Made by a program: the position numbers and the translations under genes. DNA of 10,556 nucleotides from DASWKG01 sp036396755 (GTDB lineage: Bacteria > Actinomycetota > UBA4738 > CALAEC01), in the NCBI GenBank assembly GCA_036396755.1, contig DASWKG010000081.1, positions 1-10,556 of the forward strand. Direction: 5' to 3'. Below the pieces are notes generated by a model. That model did no database searches. It saw nothing but the letters and a program-made list of their open reading frames with translations, and had not been told where the DNA came from. Below are positions 1 to 7,108 of this stretch, one piece after another (within the stretch, counting starts at the first letter, position 1; each line of letters starts with the position of its first letter).

Positions 1-1088
1 ATGGGCTCGGCGCCGGGGGTCTCCCAGTCGGCGTCGCGGCTCATGATGTCGAGCACGCGGGCGTTCTCGATGTAGCCGACGCCCGCGCCCTCACCGGTGT
101 GCCACGAGGCGTTCCACGCGACGGCGCCGTTGCGGACCGCGTCGCGCGAGTAGCGCTGGAGCCCGTAGGAGGGTGGGAAGTCGCCCTGGGTCGTGGCGAT
201 CGCGTTCTGCGCGACGAACTGCACCTGCGGCGCAACCCCGAGGCCGTACAGGTACCCGCTGCCGTCCTTCACCCCGCCGGCCGGGCGGAGCGCGGAGGCG
301 TTGCCGCCCACGATGCCGCTCACGTGCGTCCCGTGCCCGCCGGAGTCGATGACCTCGGCCGTCGTGTAGTTCACGGTCGCCGCGATGCGCCCCATGAGGT
401 CGGGGTGGTTGCCGTCGATCCCGGTGTCGACGATCGCGATGCGAACGCCCGAGCCGCTCAGGCCCCGCGACGCCAGCCAGGCCTCGTAGCCCGGCCCGGC
501 CGGAGCCGTGCCGGCCGCGTTGAGGTTCCCGGCCTGGATCTGGGCGCTGGCCTCGTCCTCGGTGAACAGGCCGGGCGAGGCGGTGCCCACGTGCAGCACC
601 TCGGGAAGGGCGGCGATCCGCGCGATCGCGCCCGGGGGCGCGAGCACGACGACATCGGCGAGCCCGAGGCCGGGCTGCACCGCGCCCGGGATCGTGATGT
701 CGCCGAGCCCCTCGAGCGCGCGCTCGACCGAGGCGAGGGCGGGGGCGTGGACGACCGCGGTCACGAGCGCCGGGCCCGTCTCCTTCCGCAGCTTCGGAGC
801 CACCTTCTCGACGGCGCCGACCCGGGTCACCGAGGCGACGGAGGAGACGGCTCGGGCGGGCTCGACCTCGGAACCCTCCAGCCAGACGAGGTAGGTGTTC
901 GCCGGCACGTACTGAAGGCCGGTGCCTCCGGCCGCGATCAGCGCGGCCCGGCCGGCCTCGGTGATGCGGCCGTCGAAGGCCACGCGGTACCAGCCGGTCC
1001 CCGGCTCGCGCGAGGCGCCCGCCTGGAGCGGTACGAGGATGGCGGCGGCCAGCGCCGCCGCGGCGATCGTGCGGATCGTTCGAGTCAT
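1..1088 (-). CDS. Secreted subtilisin-like (S8) serine protease, C-terminus cut off by window edge
   Basis: About 362 codons are visible, starting at ATG 1088 and open through base 1. GGGGG lies 7 nt before the start. Residues 1-25 form a signal peptide (MTRTIRTIAAAALAAAIL, then an AGA-type cleavage site), so the enzyme should be exported. Residues about 27-190 look like a propeptide made of two I9-like units, ending near VTRVGAVEK and IAALPEVLHV. The catalytic domain then begins: the Asp motif AIVDTGIDGNHPDL has D221, and the His motif GGHGTHVSGIVGG has H252. A segment around GAVAWNASWH resembles the substrate-binding strand. The oxyanion Asn and the nucleophile Ser of the GTSMA motif would lie left of base 1 and cannot be checked. 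The family cleaves extracellular proteins after autoprocessing of the propeptide. The gene has its own two-part promoter-like element at 1124-1166, shared with the other secreted genes here. S8 assignment is firm; substrate is unknown. Confidence 0.93.
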   Translation of the reverse strand, partial: MTRTIRTIAAAALAAAILVPLQAGASREPGTGWYRVAFDGRITEAGRAALIAAGGTGLQYVPANTYLVWLEGSEVEPARAVSSVASVTRVGAVEKVAPKLRKETGPALVTAVVHAPALASVERALEGLGDITIPGAVQPGLGLADVVVLAPPGAIARIAALPEVLHVGTASPGLFTEDEASAQIQAGNLNAAGTAPAGPGYEAWLASRGLSGSGVRIAIVDTGIDGNHPDLMGRIAATVNYTTAEVIDSGGHGTHVSGIVGGNASALRPAGGVKDGSGYLYGLGVAPQVQFVAQNAIATTQGDFPPSYGLQRYSRDAVRNGAVAWNASWHTGEGAGVGYIENARVLDIMSRDADWETPGAEP

Positions 1089-1123
1089 CACGGTCCCCCA
1101 GTCGTCGGTCCTTCCGCGTACGG

Positions 1124-1166
1124 TTCGCCCAGAACGCCCCGGTCTCCTTTGTGCAACCGCACCAAG
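1124..1166 (-). promoter_or_regulatory. Two-part promoter/operator-like element, copy 1 (protease gene)
   Basis: In gene orientation the palindrome at 1166-1147 reads CTTGGTGCGGTTGCACAAAG (7 of 9 arm pairs match). After 17 nt comes GGCGAA (1129-1124), 35 nt before the start codon. The gene-proximal arm TGCACAAAG equals the best copy. Four other copies precede the other exported-protein genes. The promoter role is inferred from this recurrence and the fixed spacing. Confidence 0.7.
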
Positions 1167-1221
1167 CTCCCCCAAAGAGTCGGGCGAACCGGTCAGATGC
1201 TCGCCGGCGGCCGCAACCCCC

Positions 1222-3318
1222 TCAGGACGCTCGCGCGAGGAGGACCTGGACCGTCGTCGGTCCCGCTCCGAGCACGTCGAGGCGGCCGTCCTCGTCGGCG
1301 TCGGCCACCGCGAGGTCGCCCCACACCGGGTTCTGCACCGCGTAGGCGGCCGGCTCACCGAGACCCGCGGCCGTCCCGGGCGTGACCGAGACCGCGTTCG
1401 GGCCGTGCCCCATCACCAGGTCGCGGAAGCCGTCGCCGTCGAGGTCGGCGATCCGCACGTCGTAGGGGGTGTCGAAGGTCGAGACCGACTCGGCGGGAAG
1501 CAGGTCGCCGGCGGGCGTCGCCCGGAGCACCTGCGCCCGGTCGTCGCCGGAGTACGTGACCACCACCTCGGCGCGCGCGTCGCCGTCGAGGTCGCCGACG
1601 TCGAACCCGTCGAACCTCTCCGCGGAGACGGTTCGGAAGCCCTCGAACAGCCCGTTCGCCCCACCCAGGTAGTAGACGAGGGCGCCGCTCACGTAGCCGG
1701 CGACCAGGTCGAGCATCCCGTCGCCGTTCAGGTCGCCGGCGTCGATCGTGAACGCGTCGCCGCCCACGGTGGACGGCAGCGGCTGGAACGCCGGGAGGAG
1801 CCCCGCGGGAGACCCCGGAAGCACGGCGACGAAGCCCGGGTAGAACGAGGCCCGGCAGACGGCGGCCAGGTCGTCGTCGCCGTCGTCGTCGAGATCCGCC
1901 GCGACCACCGCGGTGACGAGGCGGCACGGCGTCAGCACCACGCGCGGCAGGAACGTGCCGTCCCCGTTGCCGAGGAACTGGCTCACGCCGAGCTGGAAGT
2001 CCCCCACCGCGACGTCGGCGTGGCCGTCGGCGTTGAAGTCGCCCACCGCGAGGCCCGCCGGCTGCCCGTCGGTCGCCAGCTCGGCGCCCGGCGCGAACCC
2101 GCCGCGCCCGTTGCCGCGATAGACGCGCGCGAAGTGCAGGTTCGGGAGGCTCCACTCAACCTCCGAGGCCACGAAGTCGACGTTGCCATCCTCGTCGAAG
2201 TCCGCCGCCGCCATGTCGGTGGCCTCGTACAGGGTGGGGACCGACGTACGGAGGCCGGGGAACCCTCCGGCGCCGTCTCCCTCGATCACCTCGACGATCG
2301 AGGCGGCCGGCTCCACCGCGAGCACGTCGAGGTGCCCATCGGCCCCGGCGTCGGCCACGAGCAGACCGGCGGCCTCGGCACCCAGCGGGACCACGCGGGG
2401 CTGGCCCCCGCTCCCCCGGTGGACGATCGCCGAGAGCCCGTCGGCGATCACGACGTCGAGGAGCCCGTCCTGGTCCAGATCTCCCGCGGCGGCGGTCTCG
2501 GCGTCGGACGCGGGGATGGAACGCACGACCCTGAGATCGGCGTCGAGCAGGTCGACCTGCGACTGCGAGATGGCGAGGAGGCGGGCCGCGGGGCCGGCCC
2601 CCACCGCATGGAGCGCGAACACGCCCGGAAGGCCGGCGGTCGCGGCCGGCTCCAGGCCCCGGTAGAGGGTGATGGCCCCCTGCGGGTCGGCGGCGACCAG
2701 CTCGTCCAGCCCGTCGCCGTCGAGGTCGGCGGCCAGCAGAGCGGCAACCGGCCCGGGGGCCAGGACGCGGTCCGCGGCGAACCCCGTCGCGCCCTGCCGG
2801 AGCAGCACCAGCCCCTCCGCGGTCGCGATCGCGGCGCCGGGCAGGGCGCCACCGGCGAACCGCCCGACCGCCAGCTCCTGGAAGGCGGGCAGCCCGAGGC
2901 TCTGCGGCGGGCCCAGGTCGCCGCTGCCGTCGCCCTCGAGCACCACCGCCGATCGCGAGGCCCCCTCGGTCACCGCCACCACGTCGAGGTGGCCGTCGTC
3001 GCCCAGGTCCAGCACCTGGAAGCTCTCCGGCATGGCGCCCGTGAGGACGCGCGCGGCCGGGTCGAAGCCACCGCCCGGGCGGCCGAGCATCACCGAGAAG
3101 CCCTGCGTGGTCTGGTTCGTCTCGAGCCCCACCGCCGAGACGAGGTCGGCGGTCCCATCCTCGTCGAGGTCCGCGAGCACGGACGCGCGCGGCGAGATCT
3201 TCGTGGGGAGGGCCGCCCGGTCGAAGAGGCGCCCCCCGTCGGCGGCCGCGGCGGGCGTCGCGGGCAGGAGCAGCGCGGCGGCCAGGAGCGCCGACATGAG
3301 CGTCCGAACCCGAAGCAT
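1222..3318 (-). CDS. Secreted FG-GAP/VCBS repeat protein (integrin-alpha-like propeller, 698 aa)
   Basis: The protein opens with an arginine-containing N-region and a hydrophobic stretch (MLRVRTLMSALLAAALLL) ending in an Ala-rich cleavage region near residue 25, so it is probably secreted. The rest, from about residue 50 to 683, is a run of about twelve FG-GAP/VCBS repeats. Each carries a calcium-loop signature DxDxDGxxD, for example ADLDEDGTADL, GDFNADGHADV, ADLDDDGDDDL, GDLNGDGMLDL and ADADEDGRLDV. Such repeats fold into beta-propellers that bind Ca2+ and often bind ligands or surfaces. No enzyme domain, transmembrane anchor or sorting signal is visible; the protein ends at the last repeat. 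Twelve repeats exceed one seven-blade propeller, so two may exist. The ATG at 3318 lacks a clear Shine-Dalgarno sequence but lies 10 nt after the GGCGAA box, suggesting a leaderless mRNA. ATG 3297 is an alternative that still leaves a hydrophobic leader. It is divergent from the gene at 3465; precise function is unknown. Confidence 0.9.
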   Translation of the reverse strand: MLRVRTLMSALLAAALLLPATPAAAADGGRLFDRAALPTKISPRASVLADLDEDGTADLVSAVGLETNQTTQGFSVMLGRPGGGFDPAARVLTGAMPESFQVLDLGDDGHLDVVAVTEGASRSAVVLEGDGSGDLGPPQSLGLPAFQELAVGRFAGGALPGAAIATAEGLVLLRQGATGFAADRVLAPGPVAALLAADLDGDGLDELVAADPQGAITLYRGLEPAATAGLPGVFALHAVGAGPAARLLAISQSQVDLLDADLRVVRSIPASDAETAAAGDLDQDGLLDVVIADGLSAIVHRGSGGQPRVVPLGAEAAGLLVADAGADGHLDVLAVEPAASIVEVIEGDGAGGFPGLRTSVPTLYEATDMAAADFDEDGNVDFVASEVEWSLPNLHFARVYRGNGRGGFAPGAELATDGQPAGLAVGDFNADGHADVAVGDFQLGVSQFLGNGDGTFLPRVVLTPCRLVTAVVAADLDDDGDDDLAAVCRASFYPGFVAVLPGSPAGLLPAFQPLPSTVGGDAFTIDAGDLNGDGMLDLVAGYVSGALVYYLGGANGLFEGFRTVSAERFDGFDVGDLDGDARAEVVVTYSGDDRAQVLRATPAGDLLPAESVSTFDTPYDVRIADLDGDGFRDLVMGHGPNAVSVTPGTAAGLGEPAAYAVQNPVWGDLAVADADEDGRLDVLGAGPTTVQVLLARAS

Positions 3319-3328
3319 GCGGGCTGGG

Positions 3329-3370
3329 TTCGCCGCCGGCCCGCCGCCTCCTTTGTGCACGCGCACGAAG
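3329..3370 (-). promoter_or_regulatory. Two-part promoter/operator-like element, copy 2 (FG-GAP gene)
   Basis: In gene orientation the palindrome (3370-3351) reads CTTCGTGCGCGTGCACAAAG, with 7 of 9 arm pairs matching. GGCGAA follows after 16 nt at 3334-3329, only 10 nt before ATG 3318. The palindrome ends 32 nt from the start codon. The proximal arm and GGCGAAC match the other copies exactly. Confidence 0.7.
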
Positions 3371-3412
3371 CGGCGGCCGGAACCGGCACCCACCCGGACG
3401 CGGCACCCGGCC

Positions 3413-3454
3413 GACTGTGCAGGTGCCCAAAGGATTCGGCGAGGGGCGGGCGAA
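3413..3454 (+). promoter_or_regulatory. Two-part promoter/operator-like element, copy 3 (plus-strand propeller gene), most degenerate
   Basis: This copy reads GACTGTGCAGGTGCCCAAAG (3413-3432), then 16 nt, then GGCGAA (3449-3454), 10 nt before ATG 3465. The distal arm is weak (3 changes from the best copy) and the proximal arm has one change. Spacing and the distance to the start codon are identical to those of the divergent copy 2, which supports it despite the weaker sequence. Confidence 0.55.
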
Positions 3455-3464
3455 GTACACCGGT

Positions 3465-4970
3465 ATGCGACGCTCGCTCCCCGCCCTCGCGCTCCTCGTC
3501 GCGCTGAGCGCGGTCTCGGCCCGGGCGGGCGCCCAGACGGTCCCCTGCTCCCCGGTCCCGCTCGTCGACGACCGGTGCGAGCGGTGGGTGGCCATCTACG
3601 ACCACCCGGGCGGGCACGGGACGACGGGCATCGACATGGCCTTCGACACGGTGACCGACGGCACGCTCGTCTACGTCACCGGCCAGTCGTGGGCCGACCA
3701 GAAGGACCACTACGACTTCGCGACGATCGCCTACGACGCGGCGACCGGTGCGCAGCGCTGGCTCAGCCGCTACGACGGGCCCGGCGACGAGCACGACATC
3801 CCCCAGAGCATGGTCCTGTCCCCCGACAAGACCCGCCTCTACATCACCGGCTGGGTGCACATGAACCCCGTCGGCGAGGGAAGCGACTACGCGACGATCG
3901 CGCTCGACGCGGCCACCGGCGACCTGCTGTGGGACGCCACCTACGAAGGGCCCGACGAGGGCGACGACGCCGCGTACGGCGTCGCCGTCAGCCCCGACGG
4001 CGAATGGGTCTACGTCACCGGCAAGAGCGGCATCGGCTTCGAGAACATGGACTTCGCGACGATCGCCTACCGCGCCGACAGCGGCGAGGAGGCCTGGGTC
4101 TCCCGGTTCTCGCTGCTGCCGGGCGCGGGCGAGGACGCCGGCATCTCGCCGGTCGTCAGCCCCGACGGGAAGACCGTGTACGTCACCGGCGCGGCCGGCA
4201 CCACCTGGGCCACGCTCGCCTACCGCGCGGGCGAGGCGGTCGAGGGAGAGCCCGAGCCCGGCACGCTGCTCTGGTCCGCCACCGACCAGAAGGGCTACGC
4301 CTACTGGATCGCGCTGAGCCCCGACGGCGACACCGTGTACGCCACCGGGTCGAAGCACTTCACGACCGGCGGCGGCCTGCTCCTGCCGAACTGGGACTAC
4401 GCCACCGTGGCCTACGACGCGGCCACCGGCACCCGGCGCTGGGAGGCCACCTACGCGGCGCCCAACCCCGGCCTCGACGTCCCCTTCGCCCACGCCCTGT
4501 CGCCGTCGGGCGATCGCATCTACCTCACCGGCTCGAGCCGCGGCACCGGGCACGAGCTGAACACCGACCTCGTGACGGTCGCCTTCGACACCGCCGACGG
4601 CCACCTCGTGTGGTCTCACCGCGACGACAACCCCGCGCTCGCCTTCGAGGGCGGCGGCGACGTCGTCGTGAGCCCCGACGGCAGCCGGGTGTACGCGGGC
4701 GGCTGGAGCGCCGCGGGGTTCGGCGCTCCCGGCCTCGGCGTCGTCCGCGCCTACACCGAGGCCGGGACGGTGGCGTGGTCCGCGCGGTACAACGGCGTCC
4801 ACACGGCCGACGAGAACGTGTTCATCGACGCGGTGGCGATCGCCCCCGACGGCAGCACCGTGTTCGCGACGGGGCGCGCGCAGTACGCCTCGGACCCGAG
4901 CGACCCCGCCAACCAGCAGCCGGGGACGAACAGCGTCGACATCGTGACGCTCGCGTACGCGACCGCCTGA
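3465..4970 (+). CDS. Secreted eight-repeat beta-propeller protein (PQQ/YVTN-like, 501 aa)
   Basis: A signal peptide occupies residues 1 to about 23 (MRRSLPALALLVALSAVSARAGA). Two cysteines follow (C28, C38) and could form a disulfide. The rest is eight repeats of about 55-60 residues. Each has a strand like DYATIAYDAATG, a Trp strand (RRWEATY, LLWDATY), and SPDGxxVYVTG (LSPDKTRLYITG, VSPDGEWVYVTG, LSPDGDTVYATG). The last half-repeat, DIVTLAYATA, could close the ring with the first blade, the usual propeller 'velcro'. This matches PQQ-binding-like/YVTN/SBBP-type propellers. No catalytic residues or PQQ ligand set can be assigned, so it may be a structural or binding protein. ATG 3465 is chosen because the signal peptide starts there and GGCGAA lies 10 nt upstream; the reading frame extends further up but would run into the promoter-like element. 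There is no good Shine-Dalgarno. The ligase gene follows 38 nt later in the same direction without a visible terminator, so some read-through is possible. Confidence 0.88.
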   Translation: MRRSLPALALLVALSAVSARAGAQTVPCSPVPLVDDRCERWVAIYDHPGGHGTTGIDMAFDTVTDGTLVYVTGQSWADQKDHYDFATIAYDAATGAQRWLSRYDGPGDEHDIPQSMVLSPDKTRLYITGWVHMNPVGEGSDYATIALDAATGDLLWDATYEGPDEGDDAAYGVAVSPDGEWVYVTGKSGIGFENMDFATIAYRADSGEEAWVSRFSLLPGAGEDAGISPVVSPDGKTVYVTGAAGTTWATLAYRAGEAVEGEPEPGTLLWSATDQKGYAYWIALSPDGDTVYATGSKHFTTGGGLLLPNWDYATVAYDAATGTRRWEATYAAPNPGLDVPFAHALSPSGDRIYLTGSSRGTGHELNTDLVTVAFDTADGHLVWSHRDDNPALAFEGGGDVVVSPDGSRVYAGGWSAAGFGAPGLGVVRAYTEAGTVAWSARYNGVHTADENVFIDAVAIAPDGSTVFATGRAQYASDPSDPANQQPGTNSVDIVTLAYATA

Positions 4971-4995
4971 CCCTCCGTCCGGCCGCCGCTCCCGA

Positions 4996-5001
4996 TAGGG
5001 T
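4996..5001 (+). promoter_or_regulatory. TAGGGT -10 box for a leaderless ligase mRNA
   Basis: TAGGGT fits the TAnnnT -10 consensus and ends 7 nt before GTG 5009, so transcription would begin at or next to the start codon. The -35 region is not recognisable, as is common for such promoters. The palindrome/GGCGAA element of the secreted genes is absent here. Confidence 0.5.
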
Positions 5002-5008
5002 GAGGCGA

Positions 5009-6019
5009 GTGAGCCTTCCGTTCTCGCCGCCGCTGAAGCCGATGCTCGCGAAGTCGGAGCCCGACGTCCCGCGCGGGCCCAGGTGGCGGTACGAGCCGAA
5101 GTGGGACGGCTTCCGCGCGGTCGTCTTCCGCGACGGCGACGACGTCCACATCGGGAGCCGCGGCGAGCGGCCGCTCCATCGCTACTTCCCCGAGCTGGTC
5201 GAGGCCCTGCGGAAGGCGCTCCCCGCCGGCGTGGTCACCGACGGCGAGATCGTCGTCCCCGTGGAAGGCCGCATCGCGTTCGACTCGCTCCAGCTCCGGA
5301 TCCACCCGGCCGACTCCCGCGTCCGGATGCTCGCCGAGGAGATCCCGGCGACCTACGTGGCGTTCGACCTGCTCGCCGAGGACGGCCGCGACCTGCGGGG
5401 GGAGCCGCTCGCGGAGCGATGGAAGCGCCTCACGAAGGCCCTGCGGAAGCGGCCCAGCACCCTGGAGCGCGTGCTGGAGCCGGGCCCCGCGGTGCTCCTC
5501 ACCCCCCTCTCGCGCGACCCCGAGCAGGCCGAGCGCTGGGTCGCCGAGCTCGAGGCGGCCGGGCTCGACGGCGTCGTCGCCAAGCGCGAGGACCAGCCGT
5601 ACCGGCCGGGCCGCCGCGAGTGGGTGAAGGTGAAGCGGAAGATGACCGCCGACTGCGTGGTGGCCGGCTATCGCCTCTCGAAGACGGGCGACGGCGTCGG
5701 ATCGCTGCTGCTCGGCCTCCACGAGCCCGACGGCACCCTGCGGTTCGTCGGTTTCACATCCTCGTTCCGGGCGAAGGAGCGGCGCGACCTGCTGACGCTC
5801 GTGAAGCCGCACGAGGGCGGCGGCGGCTTCGACCTGGGCCCCGGCGGGGTCAGCCGCTGGCGCCAGGAGGAGCACGAGTTCGTGTCGCTCGACCCGGTCC
5901 TCGTCTGCGAGGTCGCCTACGACCACGTGACCGCCGGCCGGTTCCGCCACGGCAGCACCTTCATCCGCTGGCGCGACGACAAGTCGCCCGCGGAGTGCAC
6001 GACCGACCAGATGGTGTGA
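5009..6019 (+). CDS. ligC: ATP-dependent DNA ligase, LigC type (336 aa)
   Basis: The enzyme seals nicks in DNA using ATP via a lysyl-AMP intermediate. The adenylation domain spans about residues 1-208: motif I EPKWDGFR with nucleophile K31, motif Ia SRGE with R51, motif III DGEIVV with E80, motif IIIa YVAFDLL with F119, motif IV DGVVAKR (residues 187-193), and motif V WVKVK (205-209). An OB-fold domain fills residues about 210-325. There is no polymerase or nuclease domain, so this is a free-standing ligase, not a LigD fusion. Length is close to mycobacterial LigC. The KPMLA near the N-terminus is typical and fixes the start. GTG 5009 is preceded by a TAGGGT box at 7 nt, consistent with leaderless translation. 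It is convergent with a primase-polymerase gene, the partner known to work with LigC in mycobacterial base-excision/gap repair; a shared role here is inference. LigC versus other bacterial LigB-like ligases is judged by motif style only. Confidence 0.93.
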   Translation: MSLPFSPPLKPMLAKSEPDVPRGPRWRYEPKWDGFRAVVFRDGDDVHIGSRGERPLHRYFPELVEALRKALPAGVVTDGEIVVPVEGRIAFDSLQLRIHPADSRVRMLAEEIPATYVAFDLLAEDGRDLRGEPLAERWKRLTKALRKRPSTLERVLEPGPAVLLTPLSRDPEQAERWVAELEAAGLDGVVAKREDQPYRPGRREWVKVKRKMTADCVVAGYRLSKTGDGVGSLLLGLHEPDGTLRFVGFTSSFRAKERRDLLTLVKPHEGGGGFDLGPGGVSRWRQEEHEFVSLDPVLVCEVAYDHVTAGRFRHGSTFIRWRDDKSPAECTTDQMV

Positions 6020-6032
6020 CTCAGCGGGGCCG

Positions 6033-7064
6033 CTATCGCTTGCGGCGCTTCGCGGACGGCTTCGCGGCGGGCTTCTTGAGCTTCGAGGGCGGGGCGCGGG
6101 TGGGCTCTCGCTCGCCCTTGGGGAAGTTGGGGGGCCAGGGAGCGTCGCCGAGGCCCTCCTGCTCATCGCGGTCGGCGAGGTCGAGCAGGGAGTCGAGCGA
6201 GCCCACCGCCTCGTCGATGCCGTCGCCGGGGTCGCCGATCCTCGCGAACCGCTCGGGCACCGTGCGGATCGTGAACGCCTCGGGCTCGACGCCCGGCACG
6301 TCGTCCCACGTGATCGGCGTCGAGACGCGGGCGTCGGGGACCGGGCGAACCGAGTAGGCCGACGCGACCGTGCGGTCGCGCGCGTTCTGGTTGTAGTCGA
6401 CGAAGACACCCGTCCGCTCCTCCTTCCACCACGCCGTCGTGGCGAGGTCGGTCCGGCGCTCCACCTCGCGCGCGAACGCCAGGGCCGCGCGGCGCACGGT
6501 CGTGAACCCCCACCGGCGCTCGATGCGCACGTTGACGTGCATCCCGCGCTTGCCCGACGTCTTCGGCCAGCCGACGAGGCCGTGCTCCTCGAGCACGTCC
6601 CGGGCGACCAACGTCACCTCGCGGACGTGCTCCCACGGGATGCCCGGCGTGGGGTCGAGGTCGACGCGCAGCTCGTCGGGATGGTCGACGTCGTCGTGCC
6701 GGACGGGCCACGGGTTGATGTCGAGGCAGGCGAGGTTCGCCATCCACGCGAGGTGCGCCGCGTCGACCGGCACGATCTCCTCGGCCGTGCGGCCGCTCGG
6801 GAACTTGATGACGGCCGTCTCGATCCAGTCGGGCCGCGCCTTCGGCACGCGCTTCTGGTAGAAGTCCTCGTCCTCGATGCCGTTCGGCCAGCGGTGGAGC
6901 ACCGTCGGCCGCTCTCCGCAGCCGATCAGCGCCCCGTCGGCGACCGCCAGGTAGTACCGCACCAGCTCGAGCTTGGTGACGCCGGGCCCCGGGAAGAGCA
7001 CCTTGTCGGGGTTGGTGACCCGCACCTCGCGCCCGTCCACCTCGAGGATCTCCGCCTCGGCCAC
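6033..7064 (-). CDS. LigD-type primase-polymerase (Prim-PolC-like, archaeo-eukaryotic primase fold, 343 aa)
   Basis: This is a stand-alone polymerase domain of the LigD PolDom / Prim-Pol family. These enzymes fill short gaps and add ribonucleotides or deoxynucleotides during end joining or gap repair. Family landmarks: TNPDKVLFP (17-25), WMANLACLDINPW (107-119), metal-binding DxD in RVDLDPTPG (D135, D137), SGKRGMHV (170-177) with H176, and the third Asp in FVDYNQN (D223). The C-terminus (about 315-343) is a Pro/Lys/Arg-rich tail ending in AKRRKR, probably flexible and possibly DNA-binding. GTG 7064 is preferred: it directly precedes the conserved domain and sits 6 nt after a TATACA box, as in leaderless mRNAs. 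GTG 7094 (with AAGGGGG 6 nt upstream) is an alternative adding 10 residues; GTG 7124 is unlikely because it lies inside a hairpin. The convergent ligase ends 13 nt away. No Ku gene is in the window, so a NHEJ role is not shown; partnership with LigC is more likely. Confidence 0.92.
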   Translation of the reverse strand: MAEAEILEVDGREVRVTNPDKVLFPGPGVTKLELVRYYLAVADGALIGCGERPTVLHRWPNGIEDEDFYQKRVPKARPDWIETAVIKFPSGRTAEEIVPVDAAHLAWMANLACLDINPWPVRHDDVDHPDELRVDLDPTPGIPWEHVREVTLVARDVLEEHGLVGWPKTSGKRGMHVNVRIERRWGFTTVRRAALAFAREVERRTDLATTAWWKEERTGVFVDYNQNARDRTVASAYSVRPVPDARVSTPITWDDVPGVEPEAFTIRTVPERFARIGDPGDGIDEAVGSLDSLLDLADRDEQEGLGDAPWPPNFPKGEREPTRAPPSKLKKPAAKPSAKRRKR

Positions 7065-7070
7065 CGCCCA

Positions 7071-7076
7071 TGTATA
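7071..7076 (-). promoter_or_regulatory. TATACA -10 box for a leaderless primase-polymerase mRNA
   Basis: On the minus strand TATACA (7076-7071) ends 6 nt before GTG 7064, the spacing expected if transcription starts on the G of the start codon. No convincing -35 box is seen 17 nt upstream (TCGCCG). Confidence 0.5.
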
Positions 7077-7108
7077 CCCGGGCGGACCGCACACGGCGAG
7101 CCCCCTTC

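Noticed and set aside
1089..1166. Riboswitch (for example c-di-GMP type) in the leaders
   Set aside because: Beyond the palindrome and GGCGAA the leaders do not align, and two copies leave only 10 nt before the start codon, too little for an aptamer and expression platform.
3343..3355. AAAGGAGG within the element as a ribosome-binding site for a leader peptide
   Set aside because: Only some copies contain AAAGGAGG, and no ATG or GTG follows at a suitable distance in them. The purine run is better explained as part of the conserved -35-like half.
922..3507. A very long plus-strand open frame opposite the FG-GAP and protease genes
   Set aside because: Its product is a compositionally biased Arg/Val/Glu-rich string with no family features, produced by the antisense of GC-rich repeat codons. 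The minus-strand genes have signal peptides and clear domains.
2669..5008. Apparent N-terminal extension of the ligase frame through the propeller gene
   Set aside because: This part of the frame is low-complexity Arg/Pro-rich sequence overlapping two real genes. Ligase homology begins at GTG 5009, with a -10 box 7 nt before it.
6022..6034. Small AGCG/CGCT hairpin between the ligase and polymerase stop codons as a bidirectional terminator
   Set aside because: The stem is only 4-5 bp with a 2-4 nt loop and overlaps a stop codon; too weak to call.
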